Source: Halichoerus grypus
Taxonomy: Eukaryota; Chordata; Mammalia; Carnivora; Phocidae
Length of the DNA: 64,000 nt
NCBI RefSeq assembly: GCF_964656455.1
Contig: NC_135718.1
Span: 48,360,014 to 48,424,013 of the forward strand
Direction: 5' to 3'
Both the position numbers and the translations under genes were made by a program. Below, one piece after another: positions 22,111 through 30,751 of the stretch (its first letter is position 1; each line of letters opens with the position of its first letter). The notes under the pieces are model-generated. The model was not told the origin of the DNA. It saw only the letters and a list, made by a program, of their open reading frames with translations, and made no database searches.

Positions 22111-22664
22111 GAGAGCATTTCTGTTCAGCTCTAGTGGGACTGCCCTGTAGGAGGGAGGGAGCTGGGGAGACAAGAGGGATGAAGGGTCAGCCACGGGGAG
22201 AAAGGAGCTAGTGGGGGTGGGAGGGGTCTGAGGGAGAACAAGGAGTTCTCAGAGTGAGGTGAAGCAGAGCAGAGTGGACACCGCAGGAGGTGTGAAAGGT
22301 GACGGCCTGCGGAGAGAGCACTTTTCTGTGTGGAGCTGTGCTCAGAAGGCGGATTGCAAAGCACCAACTAGGGAGTGAGCGGTCTATGAGCCTGTGGAGG
22401 CATGAGAGAGGGAAGGGCGCCTCTGAGCATGGGGAGACCGGGGTCAGTGCAGGGGCCAGACCATGTGCACACATGCGTGGAGAGTGCAGGGATTGTACCC
22501 AGAACATGAAAGGCCTGTTCTCAAGGAGGAGGGGCCCTCTGTTTCTAAGATCAGAAGAAGGAAAAGTGGGTACATCTACGGAAAAATTCTCAAGCAGTAG
22601 TGGTCAGGTGTTTTGTAAAATGGGAATGCCCAGCTTTGTCCTTCAAACTTCCTCCATCGTGAGG
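22111..22664. other. Intergenic, single-copy-like
   Basis: Purine-rich on the + strand, with no recognised gene. The ORF at 22299-22697 (132 aa) runs into the MLT1 LTR and has no domain I recognise. Confidence 0.4.
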
Positions 22665-23122
22665 GGGCTGTGTTTCCTGGGACTGCCATACAAATGACCA
22701 TAAACCGTGCAGCAGAAATCTAGTAGCTCACAGTTCTGGAGACCAGAAGTCTGAAGTCAAGCTTCACAGGGCCGGTGTCCCTGAGGGCTCTGAGGGAGAA
22801 TCCATTCCAGGCTTCTTTCCTAGCTTCTGGTGGTTGCCTGTAATCCTTGGTGTTCCTTGGCTGGTAGACCTATCACGCCAACCTCTGCTTCCGTCTTCTG
22901 GGAGACAATACATAGTATTCTCTATGTGCGTGTCGGTGTCCAAATTTCCCTCGTATAAGAACACCAATCATTGGATTAGGGCCCACCCGAATCCTGTTGG
23001 ACCTTATTTTAACTTGATTACATCACGAAGACCTTATTTCCAAAGAAGGTTACATTCACCGGTACTGGGAGTTAGGGCATGAACATATCTTTTAGGGGGG
23101 TACAATTCAACCCAGAACAGGG
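22665..23122 (-). repeat. MLT1 LTR (MaLR), reverse, nearly complete
   Basis: TGTTTCCTGGGACTGCCATA, CACAGTTCTGGAGACCAGAA, CAATCATTGGATTAGGGCCC, GACCTTATTTCCAAAGAAGG and GGGTACAATTCAACCCAGAA follow the reversed MLT1 consensus from end to end. Solo LTR, no retroviral genes. Confidence 0.85.
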
Positions 23123-23848
23123 CACAAGGGACATAGTGTGTGGGAAGGTGTCCTGATGGGTATAAAATGCTACGGAAATACAAGGTCACTGGTGAAAGGA
23201 ATGCTAAAGTTAAATATGTTTATAAAGTCAACTTTTTCCTCCAGAATTTGTGTTTTGCATAAAATGCCATAGTTTCCAATAAAGGGTTTGCTGAAAGTAG
23301 TGTCCATCACTGGGAGAAAGTGCTCTTAGCAAATGAGCTTCCTCATTGCATTCCTGGAAGGCTTCCAGAGAGAAAACACACATGCTACCACCATCCTTTT
23401 AGGGGGCACTAGGACACTATGCCTCCCTGCTGTCTCAGGCACCCTTTGGATCAGGACTTAACAGTTGGTTCTAACCGTAAACCAAATAGTCTCCAGCTTC
23501 TCCTCCTCCCACGTTCCTCCTTCTTCCCATCCCCTAGATTTCTAGTTAATCCAGGTAAGAACAGAGGTCCTGTCCTTCAGGTGTGTCCTGAAGGATGGAT
23601 GCCTTTGCAGATGATTTCGGCCTCTGCAGTTGCTGCAGGGGAGGTGGTGGCCAAAAGGGGGAACCATGTCTCAGGGGTAGGGGGGAAGGGACAGCTAGAG
23701 GGAGCCTGTCTAGACCCTGGCACTGCGCAGTAGCCAGCCTTCCCCTCCCCTAGAACCTTGCTCAGCTAAGAGAAGCCCAGACTATCTGAGCAGGGAGGCT
23801 TCTTAAAAGAATTTAGTTCTGTCATTTTGGAGTCCATTTTTGGTCATG
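23123..23848. other. Intergenic, nothing recognised
   Basis: No gene seen. The ORF at 23419-23733 has no recognisable domain. Confidence 0.4.
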
Positions 23849-23866
23849 GAGGCCTTAAACAATTTA

Positions 23867-24074
23867 TTTTTATTTATTTATTTTTTAAAAGATTTTATTT
23901 ATTTATTTGACAGAGAGAGATAGTGAGAGCAGGAACATAAACACGGGGAGTGGGAGAGGGAGAAGCAGGCTTCCCGCTGAGCAGGGAGCCCGACTCGGGA
24001 CTCGATCCCAGGACCCTGGGATCATGACCTGAGCCCAAAGCAGACACCTAACGACTGAGCCACCCAGGCGCCCC
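23867..24074 (-). repeat. SINEC, reverse, perfect 18-bp TSD
   Basis: GAGGCCTTAAACAATTTA is identical at 23849-23866 and 24075-24092. Full-length and probably young. It is the repeat closest to the DLG5 CpG island, about 1 kb upstream. Confidence 0.96.
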
Positions 24075-24092
24075 GAGGCCTTAAACAATTTA

Positions 24093-25099
24093 ATCAAAGC
24101 TATGGACCCCCCCATCCCAGAAATACATGCATGTCCACAAAAATGTTCACATAATTTCAAAAGCTGCACTGACACCCTCTAGCTTATTCATGAACTCAAG
24201 GCTAATAACCCCTGATTAAATACACTCTTCCCACCTTGTTTTCCTGAGGAGAAAAGTGAGATCAGCCAGAGAAACTGATTTGCTCCCACGTTGCACAGTT
24301 ATTTAAAGGGAAATCCAACAGTGAAGTGCAAATTCTGGTCCCCTTGTTTCTAACCACTATGTATATAAAGTTTGTTTCCATTAAATAAAAATGACTCTTC
24401 CCCTTAAAGAGGCAGAATCTTGGAGAAAATTTTGCTTTTGGAGGCAGGAAAGGAATGCAGGGGGTGGGGGGCGGTGGAAGTGAATGTCAGGAGTAAAGGC
24501 CCCCGGGGCCCCTAGCGTTTGTGACTGAGATTCATTCGGTCCAGCACAGACATTTGCAATGGGCCTGGGATCCCACTTTACGCTAGTGGGGTGGGGTTAC
24601 TGAGAGCAAACAGTTGGGACTCTAGCTTTAAGGACCACCTCCCGCATTTGGGAGGTAAGTGGTATGTGTCTGCAAAAGGCTATAAAGGAGGGCAGAAGAG
24701 TTCTTGACTCCAGTGGGACTGTAGGTCCTCACTGAGGGCGTCAGGGTACAAGGTTTCTGTAGTCCATTGATTTGCTGCCTTTGAGACTAGCTAGAATCTC
24801 GTGGTGACATCTTGCCAAAAAGATCAAGGGCTCCACCGCAAAACCCCCACCACTCTCTTCTTCATCTAGCAACACATCCCCTGCTCCTCCCAAGATCCAA
24901 AACCCCTCTAAGACTCTGGGGCCAAGCCGTCTCAAATGGGGGTGAGGGCAAAGATCCTGATTAACCGAGACTCAGGGGAGTCTATTGGGAAATTCTCTAG
25001 GGGTTCCTTGGAGTGGGGGAAATCTCACAGATTCTGAGGGGGTCTTAATTTGGAGATGTCCAAATTTAGCGGACTCCCTCCTCACTTGTGTCCAGGCTT
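24093..25099. other. Proximal 5' flank of DLG5
   Basis: About 1 kb of repeat-poor DNA between the nearest SINE and the CpG island. I see no coding sequence. If DLG5 has divergent antisense transcription, as many CpG-island promoters do, it would run leftward through here; the sequence does not show it directly. Confidence 0.4.
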
Positions 25100-25155
25100 A
25101 TATTTTGGAGTTCTCAGATTAGAGACACTGGATTGGCGGGGGGGGGCGGGGGGGC

Positions 25156-25527
25156 ATGGTTTTGTTTGAGGCCGTCTCCAATAGCCCGGGGGCTCGCCGT
25201 GTGTCCGGCGGAGGGGGCGCTGGGGTACCGGCTGCTTCACGCGAGTCCCCTAACTCCGCGTCTCCACCCCCGGCTGCGCCAGGGCCTCGGGGCCCCGGAG
25301 AGCGAGCGAGGGAGCGCGGCGTCCCCGCCTCCCGGGCGGGCCGGGGGCGGGGAGGCGGGGACCCCTCCCCTTCGCCATCCCCTCGGGACCGGCCGCCCGG
25401 ACGCTCGGAGGGACAGCGGGGGAAGGGAGAGGGCGGAGGGACGGGAGGCGGCGGCGGCGGCGGCGGCGGCAGCGGCAGCGGGTCTCGGGCCATGGCGGAG
25501 CTGGCGGCGGCCCCGGGGCCCCAGTGA
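25156..25527 (+). other. Possible upstream ORF (123 codons) with poly-glycine run
   Basis: ATG at 25156 (G at -3, G at +4) opens a 123-codon frame that passes through the CGG repeat as about nine consecutive glycines and stops at 25525-25527. A second in-frame ATG is at 25492, giving a nested 11-residue ORF. Whether it is transcribed depends on an unknown start site, and GC-rich DNA yields chance ORFs, so this is only a candidate. Confidence 0.25.
25446..25480 (+). repeat. CGG/GGC trinucleotide repeat
   Basis: AGGCGGCGGCGGCGGCGGCG continuing to GGCAGCGGCAGCGGG: about eight uninterrupted GGC units followed by AGC-interrupted units, within the promoter/5' leader region. Confidence 0.9.
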
Positions 25528-25841
25528 GCCCGGCCGTGGCGGCCGCCGAGCCAGGCCCGAGCCGTCGGGGGCCTGGCGAGCGCGGCGCCGGCGACTTTCC
25601 CCGCGGAGTTGTGGTCTAGTTTGGGGGGCGGCGCGGGGCCCGGGAGCCGGGGCGCGATCTCTCGCGGGGCCGGGAAGGGAGCGGCGGGCGGCGCGCGCGG
25701 AGGGGGCGGGGGAGCATGCCCGGCTGGAGCCCGGCCTCGGGGCGCGCCCCGGCCGCCGTCCCCTCCTCCGCCTCCTCCTTCTCCTCCTCCGTCTCCTCCT
25801 CCTCCTCCTCTTCCAGTCCCGCCGCCGCCGCCGCAGCCAAC

Positions 25842-25880
25842 ATGGCTGCGCTCCTGAGCCCGGGAGGCGGCCGCTGCTGA
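25842..25880 (+). other. Short upstream ORF, 12 codons
   Basis: ATG at 25842 in context GCCAACATGG (A at -3, G at +4: strong) encodes 12 residues and stops with TGA at 25878-25880. It is in the same frame as the DLG5 start 234 bases downstream. It could regulate translation if included in the mRNA leader, which is unproven. Confidence 0.4.
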
Positions 25881-25924
25881 GCGCCGCTCGCCGCCCGGGC
25901 CCCCAGCCCGCCAGGCCCCGGCCC

Positions 25925-25960
25925 ATGGCCCCCGCGGCCCCGCGGCCCCGGGCGCGCTAG
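25925..25960 (+). other. Short upstream ORF, 11 codons
   Basis: ATG at 25925 (GGCCCATGG: G at -3, G at +4) encodes 11 residues ending TAG at 25958-25960, in a different frame from DLG5. Closest upstream ATG to the main start, 115 bases before it. Confidence 0.4.
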
Positions 25961-26049
25961 GGCTGCAGCCGAGCGCCCGCCGCCCGAGGCCACTCGCCGC
26001 CGCCGCCCGCCCGCCCGCCTGCCGGCCTCGGGGAGCCGGAGCCGTCCGC

Positions 26050-26067
26050 GGGGCGGGGCGGGGCGGC
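26050..26067 (+). promoter_or_regulatory. Tandem GC boxes next to the start codon
   Basis: GGGGCGGGGCGGGGCGGC is a run of overlapping Sp1-type boxes and a potential G-quadruplex. It lies about 10 bases upstream of the DLG5 ATG, hence probably in the 5' UTR. Confidence 0.65.
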
Positions 26068-26075
26068 CCGCCACC

Positions 26076-26379
26076 ATGGAGCCCCAGCGCCGGGAGCTGC
26101 TCGCCCAGTGTCAGCAGAGCCTGGCCCAGGCCATGACCGAGGTGGAGGCCGTGCTCGGGCTGCTCGAGGCCGCGGGAGCGCTGAGCCCCGGCGAGCGGCG
26201 GCAGCTGGACGAGGAGGCGGGAGGCGCCAAGGCGGAGCTGCTGCTCAAGCTGCTGCTGGCCAAGGAGCGGGACCACTTCCAGGACCTGCGGGCGGCGCTG
26301 GAGAAGACACAGCCTCACCTGCTGCCCATTCTCTACCTGAACGGCGTCGTCGGGCCGCCGCAGCCCTCGGAGGGCGCCG
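26076..26379 (+). CDS. DLG5: DLG5, first coding exon (discs large homolog 5, MAGUK scaffold)
   Basis: The frame opening MEPQRRELLAQCQQSLAQAM at 26076 is recognised as the N-terminus of DLG5. DLG5 is a roughly 1,900-residue membrane-associated guanylate-kinase scaffold, with an N-terminal CARD-like helical region, long coiled coils, four PDZ domains, SH3 and GUK. It acts at cell junctions, in polarity, and in vesicle and Hippo/Hedgehog-related signalling. This exon supplies 101 codons plus one base (phase 1). It is leucine/glutamate-rich and helical: about residues 4-30, 36-47 and 50-77 look like successive helices of the CARD-like region, followed by HLLPILYLNG around residues 81-90. The start is chosen because GCCCGCCACCATGG is a near-ideal Kozak context and the preceding ATGs open only short frames. 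The exon ends at the donor at 26380; an open frame continuing to 26699 is intronic. No lesions are seen. Later exons lie beyond the window. Confidence 0.95.
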
Positions 26380-26385
26380 GTGAGT
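26380..26385 (+). other. DLG5: 5' splice donor of DLG5 exon 1
   Basis: GCCG|GTGAGT is a consensus donor with six matching intronic bases. It splits a glycine codon after its first base, consistent with the ...EGAG... junction expected in DLG5. Confidence 0.9.
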
Positions 26386-26699
26386 GGCAGACCCCTGGCC
26401 CGGCCTCTGGGACGGCCTTCCACCATCTCTCTATGCAGCTCCCAGGGGGGAACTCTCGAGGGCCACTCATTCACCGGGCTCTGGCCGTGGGTCGGGGCTT
26501 CCCTCCCTTGGGCCGTCTGGGGAGCGGGGGGGACTTGCGTGGTCCCCTACTTCGCACCTCCTCCCCCGGTCCCGCCCGTCGCTGTGAACAATGCCCGGCA
26601 CTGCAGGCCCTGACTCTCCGGTTGCCACGGCATCGGGGTGCTCCTGAGACCACCAGGTCCAGCCGACCTCGGAGGGATGTCCCGCAGTCCCTTTCCTAA

Positions 26700-28401
26700 G
26701 ACTCTTCATCATCCACCGGTCATTTGGGAGTCCCTGCTAGGCTTTAATCAGTGATACAGTCTAGGAGAATGGAGCCTGGGCCAGGACTGGTCCTCCTGAA
26801 TTTTGGCCCCTGCCACCCCGTTTCGTGACCATTGGTGCTTTTTCACTTTCTTGACTCTGTCTGCTCCCTCTGCCCAGAGTTCAGTCTGTTTGCTCACCCA
26901 GACTTGCGCTTGATTATGCACAATGCCTGTTAGGTTTCTTTGGAAACTGTGGGCCTGGAAAAGTTGGGGAAGTTGCATTGCACCATGGGAAAATCCTGGT
27001 AGTGGCTGTTGGGGCTCAGATCCCTCCCCGGCGGTGCTGAGCTGCCTGAGGAGGGAAGGCTGGTGGCTGGTGCCCTTGGGTGATGGGTTTGTGAGTATTC
27101 CTGTGTGTGTGTTGGGGGTGGGGGTACTACTGGGAGTTTGTGACAAGTGGTAAGCTTGGCCTAGCCTCGTTGGGGAGTGTGGAAAGCCAGCCAGCCTTTT
27201 AGACAAGGAAGCTGGAGGAAGAAGGCATAGCACTGAGGAAGCCTGCATTTATTAGGCTCCTACTGTTGTGGCAGGCACTCTGCTTTATTACATTTATTGT
27301 TGCTACTGTGTAAGCTGTCTACTTATTATTACTTTGCCAGAGAGAAAACTCCAGTTTGGAGGGGTTCAGAGGCTCAAAGTATTGGGCACCAGGAGTTTTC
27401 AGTTATGACCTATTGTTTTGTTTAACACGTTCTGAGCCAGGGAGTGGCAAATGCCACCTTTTCTATATCTTGTCCTTGTTTTAAGAGTGAACTGAGAGGG
27501 CTGACAAAGAGCCCTGAGTAACTGTGGGCCCAAGGCTGATGAGACCCAATTATCTGGCTGTTAAAAGCCTCACTTATTGAGGGGGTGATTTTATAAGCTG
27601 TCCCTGGTAAGAGCTGCAGTGTATATTGGTCTCAGCCTCACTTTTTGTAGTGGAGGAAACTGAGACGCAAAGAATAAACTGCTGTCCACACAGCACATCA
27701 TTTCATTGGTGGCCCTCTGTCTCTACTTTGGGATTTCTGACTCTAGTATTTACGTCCCTCAAACCTGCGTTAGGTCTTCCAGTTATGGCCATAATTGAGT
27801 CGCTGGGCAAACACAGTCCTCTCCTGGGCTGGTGCTTTGGGGGATGCTAAGAAGGCGTCAGATGTGCCCATGAGGATAAAGACACAGGGAAATCTCATTG
27901 GGGTAACTTTTTTTTTCTTAATTGCTTTTATCTTTCTATTTTTGAAGGAGAAAAATTGATCAAGGAAGTGAAGAAGTTAGAGTGCAGACCCACATCCTCC
28001 TTGGGATGTGTTTGAATCAGTTCTAGCTTTAATCTCTGGAATAGATGGATGGATTTCCATTAATTAGGTCCCCCCTTCTCCGTGCCTGGCAGAGAAGGTG
28101 GGGCCTCACTTGGGCTGAGGTTGTAGGAGCTGGTCTTGACCTCTGAGGAAGGGACGGAGCAGGGTTTGGATTTTTCCCCCCTGAGGGCAGTGATTTAAGA
28201 CCCTAGTTTTACCACAAGGCAGAATTCTGTGGCTTTGCAGAGGATCATGAAATCCTCAGTAAAATAGTTGTCAGGGGGAAGTAACATTCATTTTAGTTAC
28301 CCCTTTAGAGAAAAATTAGGATAGCATTTGGTATGGCAAGATAGAGCTTCTGGGGAGGGGTAACGTGGTGTGCAAGTAAACAGCAGTGTTGGGACCTTTG
28401 T
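26700..28401. other. Intronic, mostly single-copy
   Basis: No exon recognised. 27255-27400 (ATTAGGCTCCTACTGTTGTG) resembles a decayed reverse MIR/L2. A 166-aa reverse ORF at 26748-27248 has no domain I recognise. Confidence 0.4.
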
Positions 28402-28413
28402 AAAGGACGAGTA

Positions 28414-28619
28414 TTTTTTTTTTTTAAAGATTTTATTTATTTGTCAGAGAGGGAGAGAGAGAGAGAGACAGAGAGCACAGGCAGGGGGAGTGGCAGGCAG
28501 AGGGAGGAGCAGGCTCCCTGCTGAGCAAGGAGCCCGATGCAGGACTCAATCCCAGGACCCTGGGATCATGACCTGAGCTGAAGGCACATACTTAACTGAC
28601 TGAGCCACCCAGGCTTCCC
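28414..28619 (-). repeat. SINEC, reverse
   Basis: Full-length reverse SINE. Flanks AAAGGACGAGT (28402-28412) and AAAGGATGAGT (28620-28630) form a TSD with one mismatch. The head ends CCACCCAGGCTTCCC. Confidence 0.93.
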
Positions 28620-28630
28620 AAAGGATGAGT

Positions 28631-30464
28631 TATTGTGCAGTGGTTTTCCAGCTTTTTTTTTTTTTTTTTTCCCTCTTTTCGCCAGTGAGCCCTTCTTATA
28701 GGGCAAAAAGCTCAGTGCATAAAGAGCTACTCTGGTTGCAGGGTTGGAGGCACCTTTCCCGGGGCATGCGGGTCCGCGGCTCTGCCATCATCCAGTTAGG
28801 GGCTTTCTTGGTGCTTTCCACACCCCTTGTGGGCCCCTGGTCCAGGATGCCCATCTCCTGGCTGGCACTGGTGCACTGGGATCTTGCTGTGCTGTAGGCA
28901 AATGTGGGCTGGCAGCCCCCCCACGTGGGCCTGGAGCTGAGGGGGAAACTGGCCTGGGTGGTACTGGGCAGGTCGCAAACCAAACCCATCTGCGCTGCTC
29001 ATGCTCAGACCCAGACATTTATAACCCACCGTGCTCAGGCCTGGGGTATGAAGATGACTAAGGAACATACAGTGTATTTTATTTTGGGGGCAGGGACATT
29101 CCTCTTCCAGGATTGATGGTACGTTGCTGCTCAGCATTTTGAATCTTACTGCATACTTTCGTATCTCACTTGATTTTGTAGCAACCCCAGATGAGCAACC
29201 CCAGGTGTCTTGTCTGCATTGCGCTGGGTTCCACACTCATACATGTATGGCGTGAAGACAGGCCAGAAGTTGCAGGGCAGAAAGGGGCCTGAGTTGAGGC
29301 TAAGCCCAGTGCTCCTGATTCATGTTGGGATATTTTTTCCTATTACCTGATTAGGCCCCCTCAGTTCAATTTCAGGCCATTTCCTGCATTGGGAAACTCT
29401 GGAATTATGTAGCTTTTCCGTGTCCCAATACATGAATCTGCCCCCGCTGGTGGTAGTAAGAGGGAGAATTCTTGTTCTCCTTTGAGTGGCTCAGCTGTCT
29501 GATGTCTTTTCTGCAGGTGAACCAGGATCTTATTTGGTCATTCAAAACCCACTCAGTCCCTTGTCTTTTCTCTTTGATTCAGTTACTAACATCTGGGTTT
29601 TCTCACTTGAAGATCCTTGACTGCCTGCCCTTGGAGTGAGGGCCCCTTCCTGGCTGGGAGCCTCAGTGTCCTCATCTGTGAGATGGGGCTAAGGGTGCAA
29701 GGCTGCCTGCCTCAGCTGCTGGGGTCGGGGGTGGGGACGGTATGTAATGGGGGAGGACTGAAGTGCCTGGTCCTGTGCTCGGTCCAGGTGGGGTTGCGAT
29801 GCAGATGGAGACAGAGGTGGGGAGGATGTAATTCCAGCCCACAGCTTGCCACCTAGTTGGGGGAATGGGACACTCAGGAGAGTGACATAATGAGATAGAT
29901 CAATTGAGTGATACGGATCCAAGCAGGCTTTTTCCTCTTTTTAAAACTCTGTATACCACATACTTTCCCCAAGTATTCTCATCCACCTCTCGTGGCTCTA
30001 ATTACCACCTAAATGTGAGGGTCTCCCCAAATCATGTCACCCTAGGCCTCTCTTATGAGACAGAAGTGGCAGAACTGGGTGGTTGTCCCTGTGTGCTCAG
30101 AGATGAAAGTTTCCTTCTCGTCCCCCACCGTGCCTCCTGCTCAGGCTCCTCGCGAGCTGCCCGCCTGGCTTCACCAGAGGCAAGAGAGTGGACACAGCAG
30201 TGGCTGCTGGAGGAAGGCTTCGAGGAGGGACTGGGGCTGGAGCTGGTGTCGAAGAGGCCATGTGAACGTGTGCGCAGGCAAAGGAGAGGAGGACGTTCTG
30301 GTTCAGGTTGCGGAAATGAAAGCAGCCAGAGCAGAGCAGGGGTCGGCACAGGCTGCGGGGGATGGGGGTGCAGAGGTAATCTGGCGTGGCCATAACGGCT
30401 GGGCTGAGCGAGGGCTTCGGGAGGCACTAGGAACTTAGACACGGACACTTGGCACAAGTTAAGG
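28631..30464. other. Intronic, mostly single-copy
   Basis: No exon or gene recognised. GGGAGCCTCAGTGTCCTCAT at about 29657 is a small MIR relic. ORFs of up to 163 aa at 29904-30457 overlap on both strands without recognisable domains. Confidence 0.4.
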
Positions 30465-30475
30465 CTGGAGGAATG

Positions 30476-30740
30476 TTTTTTTTTTTTTTTTCCCAGTTTG
30501 TGCTTCCCCCTACTCCCAAAGATTGGGAGTGGGGTTTTGTGTGTGTGTGTTTTTTAAGATTTTATTTATTTATTCGACAGAGAGACACGGCAAGAGAGGG
30601 AACACAAGCAGGGGGAGTGGGAGAGGGAGAAGCAGGCTCCCCGCCAAGCAGGGAGCCCGATGCGGGGCTCGATCCCAGGACCCTGGGATCATGACCTGAG
30701 CCGAAGGCAGACGCCTAACGACTGAGCCACCCAGGCGCCC
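30476..30740 (-). repeat. SINEC, reverse, with a 59-bp insert splitting the A-tail
   Basis: CTGGAGGAATG at 30465-30475 and 30741-30751 is a TSD around the whole block. Inside, left to right: poly-T (30476-30491), a unique 59-bp segment (30492-30550), a second short T-run, and a full SINE body ending CCACCCAGGCGCCC. The segment contains a hairpin with arms 30508-30519 and 30523-30534. A single insertion carrying 3'-flanking sequence explains the layout best. Confidence 0.88.
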
Positions 30741-30751
30741 CTGGAGGAATG

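Larger units (their letters stand above)
25100..26620. promoter_or_regulatory. DLG5: DLG5 CpG-island promoter region
   Basis: The base composition changes abruptly here to very GC- and CpG-rich, with no SINEs. Visible elements are G-runs at 25138-25154, GGGGGCGGGG-type Sp boxes (about 25344 and 26050-26067), a CGG repeat, a (CCT)n pyrimidine tract at about 25764-25815, GCC repeats at about 25820 and 25995, and CAACATGGCTGCG at 25839, which resembles a YY1-type core. No TATA box is evident. That fits a broad, housekeeping-type promoter. The transcription start cannot be placed from sequence; it should lie left of 26076. The island continues into the start of intron 1. Limits are by eye. Confidence 0.9.

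Noticed and set aside
20471..23122. Two MLT1 LTRs in the same orientation considered as one provirus
   Set aside because: The 1.7 kb between them shows L2, MIR and single-copy sequence rather than retroviral internal sequence, and the LTRs differ markedly. They are separate solo LTRs.
25764..25822. Pyrimidine tract ending TTCCAG as a 3' splice site upstream of the DLG5 start
   Set aside because: It resembles an acceptor, but it lies in simple CCT repeat within the CpG island and no upstream exon or donor is evident. It remains possible only if transcript data show an upstream leader exon.
25119..26474. A 451-codon reverse-strand ORF across the CpG island
   Set aside because: It is the mirror of GC-rich promoter and DLG5 exon 1 sequence. 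It is low-complexity (glycine/proline/alanine/arginine-rich), has no recognisable domain, and lies opposite a well-supported exon. Long chance ORFs are expected where stop codons are rare.
26380..26699. Extension of the DLG5 frame to 207 residues
   Set aside because: The frame crosses a consensus GTGAGT donor. The sequence after it loses helical/DLG5 character and reads as intron. A retained-intron isoform cannot be excluded but has no support here.
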